Notes under the pieces: model-generated
Databases searched by the model: none
Seen by the model: only the letters and a program-made list of their open reading frames with translations
Told to the model about the DNA's origin: nothing
Source: Gammaproteobacteria bacterium
GTDB lineage: Bacteria; Pseudomonadota; Gammaproteobacteria; GRL18
Direction of reading: 5' to 3'
Assembly: GCA_015231865.1 (NCBI GenBank)
Contig: JADGAU010000003.1
Location: 1 to 57,703, forward strand
DNA length: 57,703 nucleotides
Program-made: the position numbers and the translations under genes
Shown here: positions 6,918-13,838 of the stretch, in pieces
Layout of the letters: each line of letters starts with the position of its first letter
Numbering within the stretch: the first letter of the stretch is position 1

Positions 6918-7883
6918 ATGTTTAAGAAGAGGCTAGTTTGTCAGCAATGTAAAAAAGACATCAGCAGTGATTATTTACAAGCTCTTGGAGGTTATTGGCA
7001 TCCTGAGTGTTTTACCTGTACTGCTTGTAATAAGCCCTTTAAAAATAACCAGTTTGTCCTGCATAATAAGAAACCTTATCACAAAAATTGTTATCAACAG
7101 CAATATAGTCCTCGTTGCAATGTTTGTGATAAAGCGATGGAAGGCAAATACATCAAAGACTTATGGGGACATCAGTATTGTGCAGACCATAAGAAGAAAC
7201 TGCCTACCTGTAGTAGCTGTCATCGATTAATTAGTCCAAAAATAACTGGAGGCGGACATAAGCTTAAAGATGGACGTGTAATTTGTTCAATGTGCCAACC
7301 AACTGCTATTTCTGCTAATGATCAGATTGACCGTTGTATGTCACAAGTTCAGAAATTTCTAACTCAATTCAAATTATCTCTAACCTGTGAACAGTATAAG
7401 ATTGAATTAGTGAGTCAGAAACACTTAAAGAAACTAACCAAACATTGGTCTGTAAATAAGGGTCATACAAAGACTTCTGCTGAAGGTTTAACGCAAACTA
7501 ATGTTATCACTCAGGGGAAAAAAGAAGTTAGTAGAGAGGTTAAAAAGGTGCTTATACTTTATGGATTACCTAGAGAACATTTTACCTCGGTATTAGCTCA
7601 CGAAATGTTCCATGTCTGGTTATTTGTTAATCGATTCCCTAAATTGCCTTTGAAAGTAGAAGAAGGTCTCTGTACTTTAATTGAGTTTCTCTATTTATCT
7701 TCTCAAAGAACCGACACTGCGAATATGAGAATGAAACAGATCCAACTAAACAAAGATAAAATATATGGTACTGGTTTCAGGACAGCTTACAAGTTTTATC
7801 GCAGTAGCTCACTCGGTACATTACTTAATTACGTTAAAAACAATGGGAAATTTCCTAATGTCTTATCGACACAGTTTTGGTGA
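6918..7883 (+). CDS. LIM-domain DA1-type metallopeptidase
   Basis: Residues 8–58 carry a complete LIM zinc set: C8, C11, H28, C31, C34, C37, H55, C58. A second zinc module follows (C67, C70, H85, C88, H91, C98, C101, C123, C126). The C-terminal domain has VLAHEMFHVW with an HExxH site (H228, E229, H232) and VEEGLCTLIE, whose glutamate is the likely third ligand, as in plant DA1 (DUF3633) ubiquitin-activated peptidases. No signal peptide, so it is cytosolic. ATG 6918 follows the cupin–Rof stop by one base, so the two are an operon. Confidence 0.85.
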   Translation: MFKKRLVCQQCKKDISSDYLQALGGYWHPECFTCTACNKPFKNNQFVLHNKKPYHKNCYQQQYSPRCNVCDKAMEGKYIKDLWGHQYCADHKKKLPTCSSCHRLISPKITGGGHKLKDGRVICSMCQPTAISANDQIDRCMSQVQKFLTQFKLSLTCEQYKIELVSQKHLKKLTKHWSVNKGHTKTSAEGLTQTNVITQGKKEVSREVKKVLILYGLPREHFTSVLAHEMFHVWLFVNRFPKLPLKVEEGLCTLIEFLYLSSQRTDTANMRMKQIQLNKDKIYGTGFRTAYKFYRSSSLGTLLNYVKNNGKFPNVLSTQFW

Positions 7884-7923
7884 TAGAATGTAAAGAATAT
7901 TTTTTTAACTATGGGGTATCAAT

Positions 7924-8001
7924 ATGTCAAATAATATACACGGGACATGGAGAATTGTCGAAATGGAAGTCTGGGATCAAGATTATGTTGATGTGGTTTA
8001 G
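7924..8001 (+). pseudogene. 5' remnant of a conserved hypothetical gene
   Basis: A 25-codon frame reads MSNNIHGTWRIVEMEVWDQD and stops shortly after. The GTWRI-EMEVWD start is typical of a family of bacterial hypothetical proteins of 100–150 residues, so this looks like a truncated copy. A plausible GGGGT ribosome-binding stretch precedes the ATG. Confidence 0.45.
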
Positions 8002-8009
8002 GGATCTCT

Positions 8010-8366
8010 TTACCCAGTTTCAAGTCCTTTATATTCAAAACCAGATAAATTGATAAAGCTTTCATCGATTGAGTAAATTTCAACGTCAGGAGTGAAGTGA
8101 CTTAAAGTTCTCATGACTCGTTGACTCATATCACCATATAGCTGATAGTTAGATGAGTAGATATGTACTATATTCTTTTTAAGAAAGGGCATGATCTGAT
8201 AGACAGGGGCAGCCATTTTAATCCCCAAAGCCTTAGCTTCATTGGAACGAGAAATAATACAAACATCATTGTTTGATAGAACAACAACAGGGACATGCTC
8301 CAGCTTAGGATTAAATACCCGCTCAGCACTACAGTAAAAATTATTACAATCAACCAGACCTATCAT
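8010..8366 (-). pseudogene. umuC: UmuC-like Y-family DNA polymerase, N-terminal remnant
   Basis: The 118 residues start MIGLVDCNNFYCSAERVFNP and include VVVLSNNDVCIISRSNEAKA and VEIYSIDESFINLSG, the palm catalytic motifs (D6 and the DE pair) of DNA polymerase V UmuC. A full UmuC is about 420 residues; this one ends after the SIDE motif. The usual G in SNNDGC is V. The thumb, little finger and beta-clamp motif are missing, so it is inactive. It follows the SRAP-like gene on the same strand. Confidence 0.88.
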
Positions 8367-8414
8367 ACATTAATCTTAATGGCATTATGATTAATGTACA
8401 ATATTCAAAAGTAG

Positions 8415-8828
8415 TTAATATTTTATTATTCTAGGGAAACGGTTGTGGATTTTCATTAATTCACCTTCAGGTTCTACTGTGACGACATAGAGTTTTTGTT
8501 CTTCTCCTAGACGGGCATACAGTCCTTGTATAAAGCAATTGGGGTCAAGGTCGAACCAGTGTGATTTCTTAGTATTGTCTTTCTCCATAAAGGAATCGAC
8601 AATGATTTTACAGGGGGTAGGGTTGGTATACTCCCATTTTCCAGATTTTATTGACTCAAGCCTAGCCCAGCCACCAAGAGGTAAACGACCCGCTTGAGAT
8701 TCACGTCTACCCCAGTCATAAAGTTCAATCGTTCCATCTTTTAATAATACTGGCAGTTGAGCTTTAGGATTCGGAAAATAAACTGTTACTTTATTTCTAT
8801 TGACAGTATAGGTAGCTCCGCCACACAT
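8415..8828 (-). CDS. SRAP/YedK-like (HMCES family) protein
   Basis: The protein begins MCGG, giving a Cys at position 2 as in SRAP proteins, whose Cys2 crosslinks to abasic sites in single-stranded DNA. Further parallels are VDSFMEKD followed by HWFDL (the FYEW...PY-I segment with the catalytic Glu) and VVTVEPEGELMKIHNRFPRI (the T-EA---M--IH-RMP motif with the His). It is shorter (137 aa) and divergent, so the assignment is by motif order. It lies 2 nt after the Cys-motif protein and before umuC', an SOS-like context. Confidence 0.65.
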   Translation of the reverse strand: MCGGATYTVNRNKVTVYFPNPKAQLPVLLKDGTIELYDWGRRESQAGRLPLGGWARLESIKSGKWEYTNPTPCKIIVDSFMEKDNTKKSHWFDLDPNCFIQGLYARLGEEQKLYVVTVEPEGELMKIHNRFPRIIKY

Positions 8829-8830
8829 AA

Positions 8831-9103
8831 TTAATCAGATATCAGTTTATCAGTGTGAGAAAGACATTTTTCTATTTCATTTTCATCAATTGAATTATCA
8901 TCTTTGGCAATAATCTTGATATTAATGTCTGATTTTGAATCTGATATTTGAATTGAATCAACTTTATTGTATTCATCCGAAGGACATGAGCAGTTGCCAG
9001 ATTGACATGCCTGTACTTGTTTAATTAATTCAGACTTCTTATTTCCGATATCAGTAATATTAATACTGATATCAGATTTCTTCTTTTGTATCGAATATTT
9101 CAT
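8831..9103 (-). CDS. Hypothetical 90-aa protein with CxxGxCxC motif
   Basis: I do not recognise the family with confidence. The protein is polar, rich in Ser, Asp, Lys and Ile, with QVQACQSGNCSCPSDEYNKV at residues about 30–48, a compact cysteine cluster that could bind a metal. It has no signal peptide or membrane segment. It is packed between the cereblon-like gene (1 nt away) and the SRAP-like gene (2 nt away), so the three are almost certainly co-transcribed. Confidence 0.65.
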   Translation of the reverse strand: MKYSIQKKKSDISINITDIGNKKSELIKQVQACQSGNCSCPSDEYNKVDSIQISDSKSDINIKIIAKDDNSIDENEIEKCLSHTDKLISD

Positions 9104-9104
9104 T

Positions 9105-9506
9105 TTATTCTGTCTTAGTTTTATATGATAGTTTATCGCTAATCAATCCGAAGAATTTATCTTCGTTCTGATGATGACTACCCACAAGGGGCACCGAGGT
9201 AAAATACCAGCCTAAATGTTCACCACAACTCTGGCAAAGTGATAATTTCCATGCATAACCACTAAACCAAGTGTTCTCAGTTGTTGGCTTTCCTAGCAAT
9301 AAACACCCAGGTGCTTTTGAAAAACATTTAAACACAAAAGTAAAACCATTGGGATTACACTGGATATGTTCATGATGTCCTTCAACAGAGAGTGCAAATT
9401 CTGACCTAGTAATATATAAACCGCATTTTTTACAATAGATAAACTGTTTCTTCTCAGAATTAATGGTTTCTATTTGTAGTTCTTCTACTGTGTCAATTAC
9501 TGTCAT
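9105..9506 (-). CDS. CULT-domain protein (bacterial cereblon-like)
   Basis: The 133-residue protein is a single CULT domain. C25/C28 and C91/C94 form the zinc site, and W80, W86 and W100 in NTWFSGYAWKLSLCQSCGEH and LGWYF form the aromatic cage that binds thalidomide-like and cyclic-imide ligands in human cereblon and the Magnetospirillum MsCI4 protein. FFGLI near the C-terminus is also conserved. There is no Lon-like domain, as in other bacterial members. Natural ligands are thought to be cyclic imides or modified nucleosides or peptides; unknown here. First gene of a three- to four-gene operon. Confidence 0.85.
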   Translation of the reverse strand: MTVIDTVEELQIETINSEKKQFIYCKKCGLYITRSEFALSVEGHHEHIQCNPNGFTFVFKCFSKAPGCLLLGKPTTENTWFSGYAWKLSLCQSCGEHLGWYFTSVPLVGSHHQNEDKFFGLISDKLSYKTKTE

Positions 9507-9861
9507 AACCTATACTATAGCCTATAAAGTTTTTTTAAATAACAGTAACTGATATTTTATTTGGATATACGATGAGCGATCAACTGGGAATGCCTCCCTT
9601 AAAGGGAGCCTCAATCATGTAGAGTTTTCAAAATAAAGCTTGTTGATTTGGAACAACTATCCTAACAGAGGGGGGATACCCTCGACAGGCTGGAAATCTC
9701 CTTTAGCGGGTATTCGACGTTTAAGAAACAGTTACATTACTTATCCTGTAATAGGCAATACAAGAAACAATTTAGGGTAAATTCTTAATTTATCCGATTT
9801 TAGGAAAACAGACGTTCTCATACTAACGCTGAAATTCAGTACCAGAGACTTGTTATATTTT
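9507..9861. other. Gene-free stretch with two short hairpins
   Basis: No gene is supported. A perfect palindrome CTCCCTT-A-AAGGGAG lies at 9594–9608 and GAGGG/CCCTC arms at 9668–9683. At 9852–9858 GTTATAT, just past the antitoxin stop, looks like the R' end of an attC site, and TACTAAC at 9821–9827 could be its partner, but the spacing (38 nt) is too short for a normal attC, so the left end of the cassette array is probably degraded here. Confidence 0.5.
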
Positions 9862-10149
9862 TTAATGATGAATAGCCTCAATAATGGCTTTAGGATTATG
9901 TTGAACGACCTTTAGTAAAACTTTAGCAGGACCTCTGGGTGAACGAAGGCCTTGCTCCCAGTGACGTAAAGTTCCTAGAGATATCCCAAATGTTGCACAA
10001 AATTTTTGTTGGCTCATTCCCGTTTGTTCACGGATAGCCTTAACATTTATATCTTCAGATTGATGCTCAATAACCCCAGATTTTTGACCTTGGGCATGTA
10101 AAAGTGCATTTTCAAGTCCTTCTGATATTTCAGTGAATGCTTTGCTCAT
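9862..10149 (-). CDS. HTH antitoxin (HigA/NadS-like, XRE family)
   Basis: The 95-residue protein has an XRE helix-turn-helix at about 45–80: IREQTGMSQQKFCATFGISL, TLRHWEQGLRSP. It is typical of antitoxins encoded downstream of RelE/HigB toxins, binding both the toxin and the operon promoter. It overlaps the toxin gene by 20 nt. This is the fifth and oldest-looking cassette of the integron array, and both genes appear intact. Confidence 0.88.
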   Translation of the reverse strand: MSKAFTEISEGLENALLHAQGQKSGVIEHQSEDINVKAIREQTGMSQQKFCATFGISLGTLRHWEQGLRSPRGPAKVLLKVVQHNPKAIIEAIHH

Positions 10150-10483
10150 TGTTCTGTCTCCAAAATGCTACTAGCTTTTTAATAATCTTTGATAATAACG
10201 TTTTTTCTTCGTTTGAAATATTTGATTTTTCATTTTTACCAAAGAGAGTTAGTAAATATAATGGCATCATTTCGCTATGGTAATAATAAATAATTCGAAC
10301 ACCACCGCTTTTACCTTTTGAAACAGTTGACCATCTTAGTTTTCTAATTCCGCCAGTTCCTTGAATTAAATCCCCTGAATCAGGGTGTTCAGACAAATAA
10401 TCAATTAAGTCTTCTTTCTCCTCAATAGAAAGTAACTTCTTTGCTTTCTTTTGAAAAGGTTCAGTTTCAGCAATAGTGATCAT
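10130..10483 (-). CDS. RelE/HigB-like toxin
   Basis: The protein of 117 residues matches the HigB-2/RelE type: GIRKLRWSTVSKGKSGGVRI, IYYYHS, YLLTLFGKNEKSNISNEEK. Such toxins cleave mRNA on the ribosome; the R and K/Y residues in KSGGVRIIYYY are the usual active surface. Toxin-first order with a 20-nt overlap into the antitoxin. The frame is complete, in contrast to two other toxins in this array. Confidence 0.9.
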   Translation of the reverse strand: MITIAETEPFQKKAKKLLSIEEKEDLIDYLSEHPDSGDLIQGTGGIRKLRWSTVSKGKSGGVRIIYYYHSEMMPLYLLTLFGKNEKSNISNEEKTLLSKIIKKLVAFWRQNNEQSIH

Positions 10484-10551
10484 GCTTAAATTCTATACTC
10501 CATTGGAGTAATTATCAATACTTACTTACCTGTGCAAATATTAATTTAGAA

Positions 10552-10632
10552 ATATAACGTTTTGGCTAAGCTCGATTTTTTTGAGAGCGCCAGCGAACAA
10601 AAAAATTCAGCTTGAGCCTTTTTTTGGGCAAT
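10552..10632 (-). repeat. Integron attC site A (degenerate R')
   Basis: On the minus strand the 3' core reads GTTATAT (complement of 10552–10558) and the L''/L' arms CGAGCTTAGCC and GGCTCAAGC are shared with sites B and D. The outer R' end, expected to be TTATAAC, is replaced by TTGCCCA. It follows the stop of the ribbon-helix-helix antitoxin gene, in the position expected for the end of a cassette. Confidence 0.75.
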
Positions 10633-10650
10633 TTGATAATGAATTAAAAC

Positions 10651-10887
10651 TTACAGTTCATCACCTGAAATCGGTGCACGATCTGGTACTTTGTCAAGTA
10701 TGGCGCTAAACTCAGATTTTTTTGCTTTTTTTGCTCTTTGAGATAAATAATTTTCTGTTGTAATTGCAGATATTTTTTCTGATACCGCAGATGAAATAAA
10801 CTGGTTTATCGAAACCCCTTCTTCTGTAGCGATTTCCTTAATATGCCGATGTATTGAATTGGGCAACCTAAGACTTAAAGCACTCAT
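10651..10887 (-). CDS. Ribbon-helix-helix (HicB/CopG-type) antitoxin
   Basis: The 78-residue protein starts LSLRLPNSIHRHIKEIATEE and continues GVSINQFISSAVSEKI, a standard ribbon-helix-helix DNA-binding fold. The lysine-rich tail would hold the toxin. Its ATG overlaps the stop of the PIN toxin gene (ATGA). Cassette 4 of the integron array. Confidence 0.85.
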   Translation of the reverse strand: MSALSLRLPNSIHRHIKEIATEEGVSINQFISSAVSEKISAITTENYLSQRAKKAKKSEFSAILDKVPDRAPISGDEL

Positions 10888-11303
10888 GATAATGTCTCCA
10901 ATAATTTTTTTGGTGAAACAACCTTAATTCCAAATTTATCAGCACCTACAAAGTCCTTGAGATTATGCGTGATAATCATTCTTGTTTTTGATGCAACAGC
11001 AACTTCAAGTACATGATCATCTTTAGGATCTTTAAGGTATGGCCTCCATAAAAAGTATATTTTTTGAAAATATCCAAAACTACAAAGGTTATTTAAAATA
11101 ATATCTATCTCTTCATTTGTTAATATTAATTCTTCTTGTTTTCGCTTCAAAATATCTTCATATTCAAATAGTAAGGTAGTTGATATTATTGGTTTTATTT
11201 TACCTTTTTCAATAAGTCTAAGTATTTTGAAAGAAGCACCCTTTGAAGAATATAGACCAGAGAAGAGTATATTTGTATCTAAAACGATAGTTGTACTATT
11301 CAT
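10884..11303 (-). CDS. PIN-domain toxin (putative TA toxin component, PIN family)
   Basis: The protein has the PIN-domain acidic residues: D in IVLDTNILFSGLYSSKGAS (about residue 8), E in FEYEDILKR, D in LKDPKDDHVLEVAVA and the late D in ITHNLKDF. These form a Mg-dependent RNase site. The KGAS turn after the first motif is typical of the VapC-related PIN family found with ribbon-helix-helix antitoxins. I start at ATG 11303, two codons after an upstream ATG. No lesion is seen, so this module is likely functional. Confidence 0.88.
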   Translation of the reverse strand: MNSTTIVLDTNILFSGLYSSKGASFKILRLIEKGKIKPIISTTLLFEYEDILKRKQEELILTNEEIDIILNNLCSFGYFQKIYFLWRPYLKDPKDDHVLEVAVASKTRMIITHNLKDFVGADKFGIKVVSPKKLLETLS

Positions 11304-11355
11304 AAGCAAATAATACTGAATATAGTATCATGAGTCAAATACACTTCTTTTGTTT

Positions 11356-11428
11356 GCCCAACGCTTTGGCTAAGTTGATTTTTATGAGCGCAAGCGAACA
11401 AAAATTCAGCTTGAGCCTATTGTTATAA
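11356..11428 (-). repeat. Integron attC site B
   Basis: Reading the minus strand, R' TTATAAC (complement of 11422–11428) and R'' GTTGGGC (complement of 11356–11362) frame arms TAGGCTCAAGCTGAA and TCAACTTAGCCAAAGC that pair imperfectly, with a TTCGCTTGCGCTCAT centre. The GTTRRRY core is perfect and the layout is that of VCR-like attC sites. It ends cassette 4 / begins cassette boundary 3–4; recombination would cut between G and TT. Confidence 0.85.
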
Positions 11429-11443
11429 GATGCTTAATAAAGT

Positions 11444-11716
11444 TTAAACTATACTTAGCTTACAACCCAAAGCCTCAACTACTTTATTGATAGTTTCAAA
11501 ACGAGGATTGCCATCGTCGGCAAGAGATTTGTACAGACTGGCACGAGTAACACCAGCTTGTTTAGCTATCTCACTCATTCCTTTGGCACGAGAAGCAATG
11601 TTTAATGCATGTATAAAATCACTAGGTGTACCTTCTCTGGCTGTTTCGGCCAAAAACTCTTTAATATCCTCATCAGTTTCTAAAAGCTCAGCAATATCCA
11701 GTTTCCGTGTTTTCAT
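11444..11716 (-). CDS. HTH antitoxin (addiction module antidote, HigA-like)
   Basis: The 90-residue protein has the addiction-module antidote layout: DIAELLETDEDIKEFLAE at the N-terminus, HALNIASRAKGMSEIAKQAG and VTRASLYKSL as the helix-turn-helix, and FETINKVVEALGCKLSIV at the end. It is intact, whereas the toxin gene just upstream (11726–12022) carries a nonsense codon. Such antitoxins repress their own operon. Cassette 3. Confidence 0.9.
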   Translation of the reverse strand: MKTRKLDIAELLETDEDIKEFLAETAREGTPSDFIHALNIASRAKGMSEIAKQAGVTRASLYKSLADDGNPRFETINKVVEALGCKLSIV

Positions 11717-11725
11717 AGTTTTATC

Positions 11726-12022
11726 CTAAATTTCATCCAATATATTGTTAGCACGTTTAATATCTTTGTTTTGAGTTGATTTATCACCACCATTTAACAT
11801 CAAAACCACTGTTTCACCCTTAACTGTATAATAAATTCTATAACCTGGGCCAAAGAAAAATCGTAACTAATAAACATTATGTTCACTTGTGTCTGCCCAA
11901 TCACCAAAGTTACCATTTTCAATTCTTGCGAAACGAGAAGCAAAACGTACTTTGGTTTTTCTATCTTTAATAGAGTCAAACCATTTATCAAATTCAGGTG
12001 TAGTTTTAATAACGTAGTTCAT
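11726..12022 (-). pseudogene. RelE/ParE-type addiction-module toxin with nonsense codon
   Basis: The frame starts MNYVIKTTPEFDKWFDSIKD and continues FASRFARIENGNFGDWADTS, then meets TAG at 11867–11869 (codon 52, where the family normally has Glu in V-E-L-R). It resumes LRFFFGPGYRIYYTVKGETV, LMLNGGDKSTQNKDIKRAN, the typical C-terminus, ending at 11726. A single-base change would explain the loss. The paired antitoxin remains open. Confidence 0.88.
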
Positions 12023-12133
12023 ATTTAAATGTATCCCATAAGATACATAAAATCAAGAAATACTTGAGGCTAATATTAGTCTAGTGAACAATAAGTTGAA
12101 TGAATATGTTGAAAACACCTGTGGTTGGTGCAA

Positions 12134-12206
12134 CTTATAACGCCAGCCTAATCTGCGCTCATGAAGCGGATCGTAATGGGCGTCAGATTGAAGCTTTTGT
12201 TATGTG
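12134..12206 (-). repeat. Integron attC site C (different lineage)
   Basis: The minus strand gives an R'-side ACATAAC (complement of 12199–12205), arms AGCTTCAATCTG and CAGATTAGGCT that pair with bulges, a central TCCGCTTCATGAGCG and R'' GTTATAA (core after GGC). The arms differ from sites A, B and D, so this cassette came from another source. The R'/L' part also encodes the last residues and the stop codon of the HigA-like antitoxin of cassette 2. Confidence 0.75.
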
Positions 12207-12497
12207 AGATCTAGGTACAAAGTTAACTTCAATATCATAACCTATAGCATGTGCATATTCTTCTATTGTTGATAATTTAGGTGAAGTAGAAGAATTAACA
12301 TTTTCAAGTCTGGAAATATTGCTTTTTTGAGTATGAAGAATATCTGCAAGCTGTTCTTGTGTGAAGCCAGCCTTTTGCCGTAAAGAAATAAGTTTTTTCC
12401 TTAATTTATATGCTGGTGCTAATGCTTCGTATTCTTCTTTTACACCAGACTTGTCTAGTGCTTTTTTCTTAAAGTCTAAAAATTTTGGTCTACTCAT
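12183..12497 (-). CDS. XRE-family antitoxin (HigA-like)
   Basis: The 104-residue protein has an XRE helix-turn-helix at about 33–88: LRQKAGFTQEQLADILHTQK, SNISRLENVNSS. It overlaps the end of the upstream toxin gene by 8 nt. Its last nine residues (RSHITKASI) and stop codon are written by the attC site itself. It looks intact although the toxin is frameshifted. Confidence 0.9.
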   Translation of the reverse strand: MSRPKFLDFKKKALDKSGVKEEYEALAPAYKLRKKLISLRQKAGFTQEQLADILHTQKSNISRLENVNSSTSPKLSTIEEYAHAIGYDIEVNFVPRSHITKASI

Positions 12498-12820
12498 TTC
12501 TTAAAACCTCTTTCATTCGTTTTTTAGCTAGATCCAAATCCTTTTTTGGTGTTTTTGGAGTCTTCTTGATAAATGAATGTAGTATTACAATTTCTTTTCC
12601 GGCAACAGTGCAATACAAAGAGCGCCCAACTCCTTCTTTGCCCTTTGCTCGGATTTCATATAGACCAGAACCCAATGAACCAACATATGGTTTACCTAGA
12701 TTTGGTCCAAGATTTTCTATCATTTCCATGATATGTAATAAATTTGCCAAAATTCCTGGTGGGAAATTTAATGTCTGGGTTTCAATCTTGCTATTATAAA
12801 AAAGTAATTTTCCAATTCAT
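12490..12820 (-). pseudogene. HigB/Gp49-type toxin, frameshifted at an A6/T6 tract
   Basis: ATG 12820 begins MNWKITF and, if one T of the T6 run (12798–12803 on the plus strand as A6) is dropped, continues YNSKIETQTLNFPPGILANL, PNLGKPYVGSLGSGLYEIR and LHSFIKKTPKTPKK, the RelE-like Gp49/HigB family. As written the ATG frame stops after eight codons. An internal TTG at 12750 could yield only a truncated product. Either a pseudogene or a slippage-controlled gene. Confidence 0.8.
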
Positions 12821-12867
12821 ATATTAGTTATCATAGTTGATAACTTTTCTTTTGGCAAATTTTCATC

Positions 12868-12940
12868 ACATAACTTTTTGCTAAGTTGATTTTTATGAGC
12901 GCAAGCGAATAAAAATTCAACTTGAGCTGATTGTTATAAG
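12868..12940 (-). repeat. Integron attC site D
   Basis: R' TTATAAC (complement of 12933–12939) and R'' GTTATGT (complement of 12868–12874) enclose arms CAGCTCAAGTTGAA and TCAACTTAGCAAA with the same TTCGCTTGCGCTCAT centre as site B. It lies downstream of the lipoprotein gene, ending cassette 1. Sites B and D differ at only a handful of positions, as in a sedentary chromosomal integron. Confidence 0.85.
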
Positions 12941-13010
12941 ACGATTTACCAAAAAAGTAAATACAATTTTAAAAACGATAACTCACCTTGAAACCCATCA
13001 AGTTGTATTG

Positions 13011-13838
13011 TTACCATCCTGGTGATGCTTGAACAGGACGACCAAATTGATCCATTCCTGTTCCAAGACCATATGCATTTTTCTTAACATTTCCAAATGC
13101 TCTTTGTCCATCATTTGTTCTCCATGTAAAGGGACGTCCTGTTGCATCAGAGTGTCGTCCTATTCCATAGGCATTAGAATTAGTTGGGCCAAGCAAACCA
13201 TTCCCCAATAATCCAGAACTTGATGTATGTGCATTATTAGCGTTATTTGAAGAAATATATGAAGATTGCTTGTTAATCTGTATTGAAGGATAAATAGAAT
13301 CTTCTTTTATAGTATTTTCAGTAAGAAATTTTTTACCATACTCTGTTATGTGACGGTGAGGTACTCCTAATTGATAGGATACCGATGAAATATGATAAAG
13401 CAATAATGGTACTGTCTTTGTTTCTGCTGAATTCTGAGCAGTTAAAGTATATTTCGCGTCTATAAATTCGTCAGAAGCATTTCCAATAATGTTAAATTTA
13501 ACAATTCCAGCATCACCGGTAACCTTAGGATCGTAAGCCACATTCCCTTCTATTGAAAGCAGTTTATTGACGTAAGTTCCCGAAAAATAATCTTTCATAA
13601 GGAGTTTGGTTGAAATGTTTTCTGTATAAAATATCCCTTCAACTTTATCAAAGTATTTATTCAAATCAAGAATAACACGGACATGAGTATTATTTTCTTT
13701 GAAAATTATAACTCCTAGCCACCTTTCTTGAGATATACCAATGCCATACTTGCTACTTAGCCTTTGCTGGACTAAAGATTTTACTGTTGTACAGCTTACT
13801 AAAACAGTACTAATAATAATTATAATAATTAATCTCAT
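13011..13838 (-). CDS. Predicted lipoprotein with C-terminal NAYG-type repeats
   Basis: The N-terminus MRLIIIIIISTVLVSCTTVK is a lipoprotein signal with Cys16 in a LVSC lipobox. Residues about 20–200 form an unrecognised domain. The C-terminus has two copies of a short repeat, NAYGIGRHSDATGRPFTW and NAYGLGTGMDQFGRPV, ending ASPGW. Similar NAYG-G---D--GRP repeats occur in other bacterial hypothetical proteins. It is the cassette next to the integrase remnant, hence the last one acquired. Function unknown. Confidence 0.75.
   Translation of the reverse strand: MRLIIIIIISTVLVSCTTVKSLVQQRLSSKYGIGISQERWLGVIIFKENNTHVRVILDLNKYFDKVEGIFYTENISTKLLMKDYFSGTYVNKLLSIEGNVAYDPKVTGDAGIVKFNIIGNASDEFIDAKYTLTAQNSAETKTVPLLLYHISSVSYQLGVPHRHITEYGKKFLTENTIKEDSIYPSIQINKQSSYISSNNANNAHTSSSGLLGNGLLGPTNSNAYGIGRHSDATGRPFTWRTNDGQRAFGNVKKNAYGLGTGMDQFGRPVQASPGW

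Noticed and set aside
6918-7883. Eukaryotic contamination because of LIM domains
   Set aside because: The gene has no introns, shares codon use and AT content with its neighbours and is 1 nt from a bacterial gene.
9821-9858. A fifth attC site after the last antitoxin
   Set aside because: GTTATAT and TACTAAC ends are present but only 38 nt apart and the inner arms do not pair, so I record it only as a possible degraded end.
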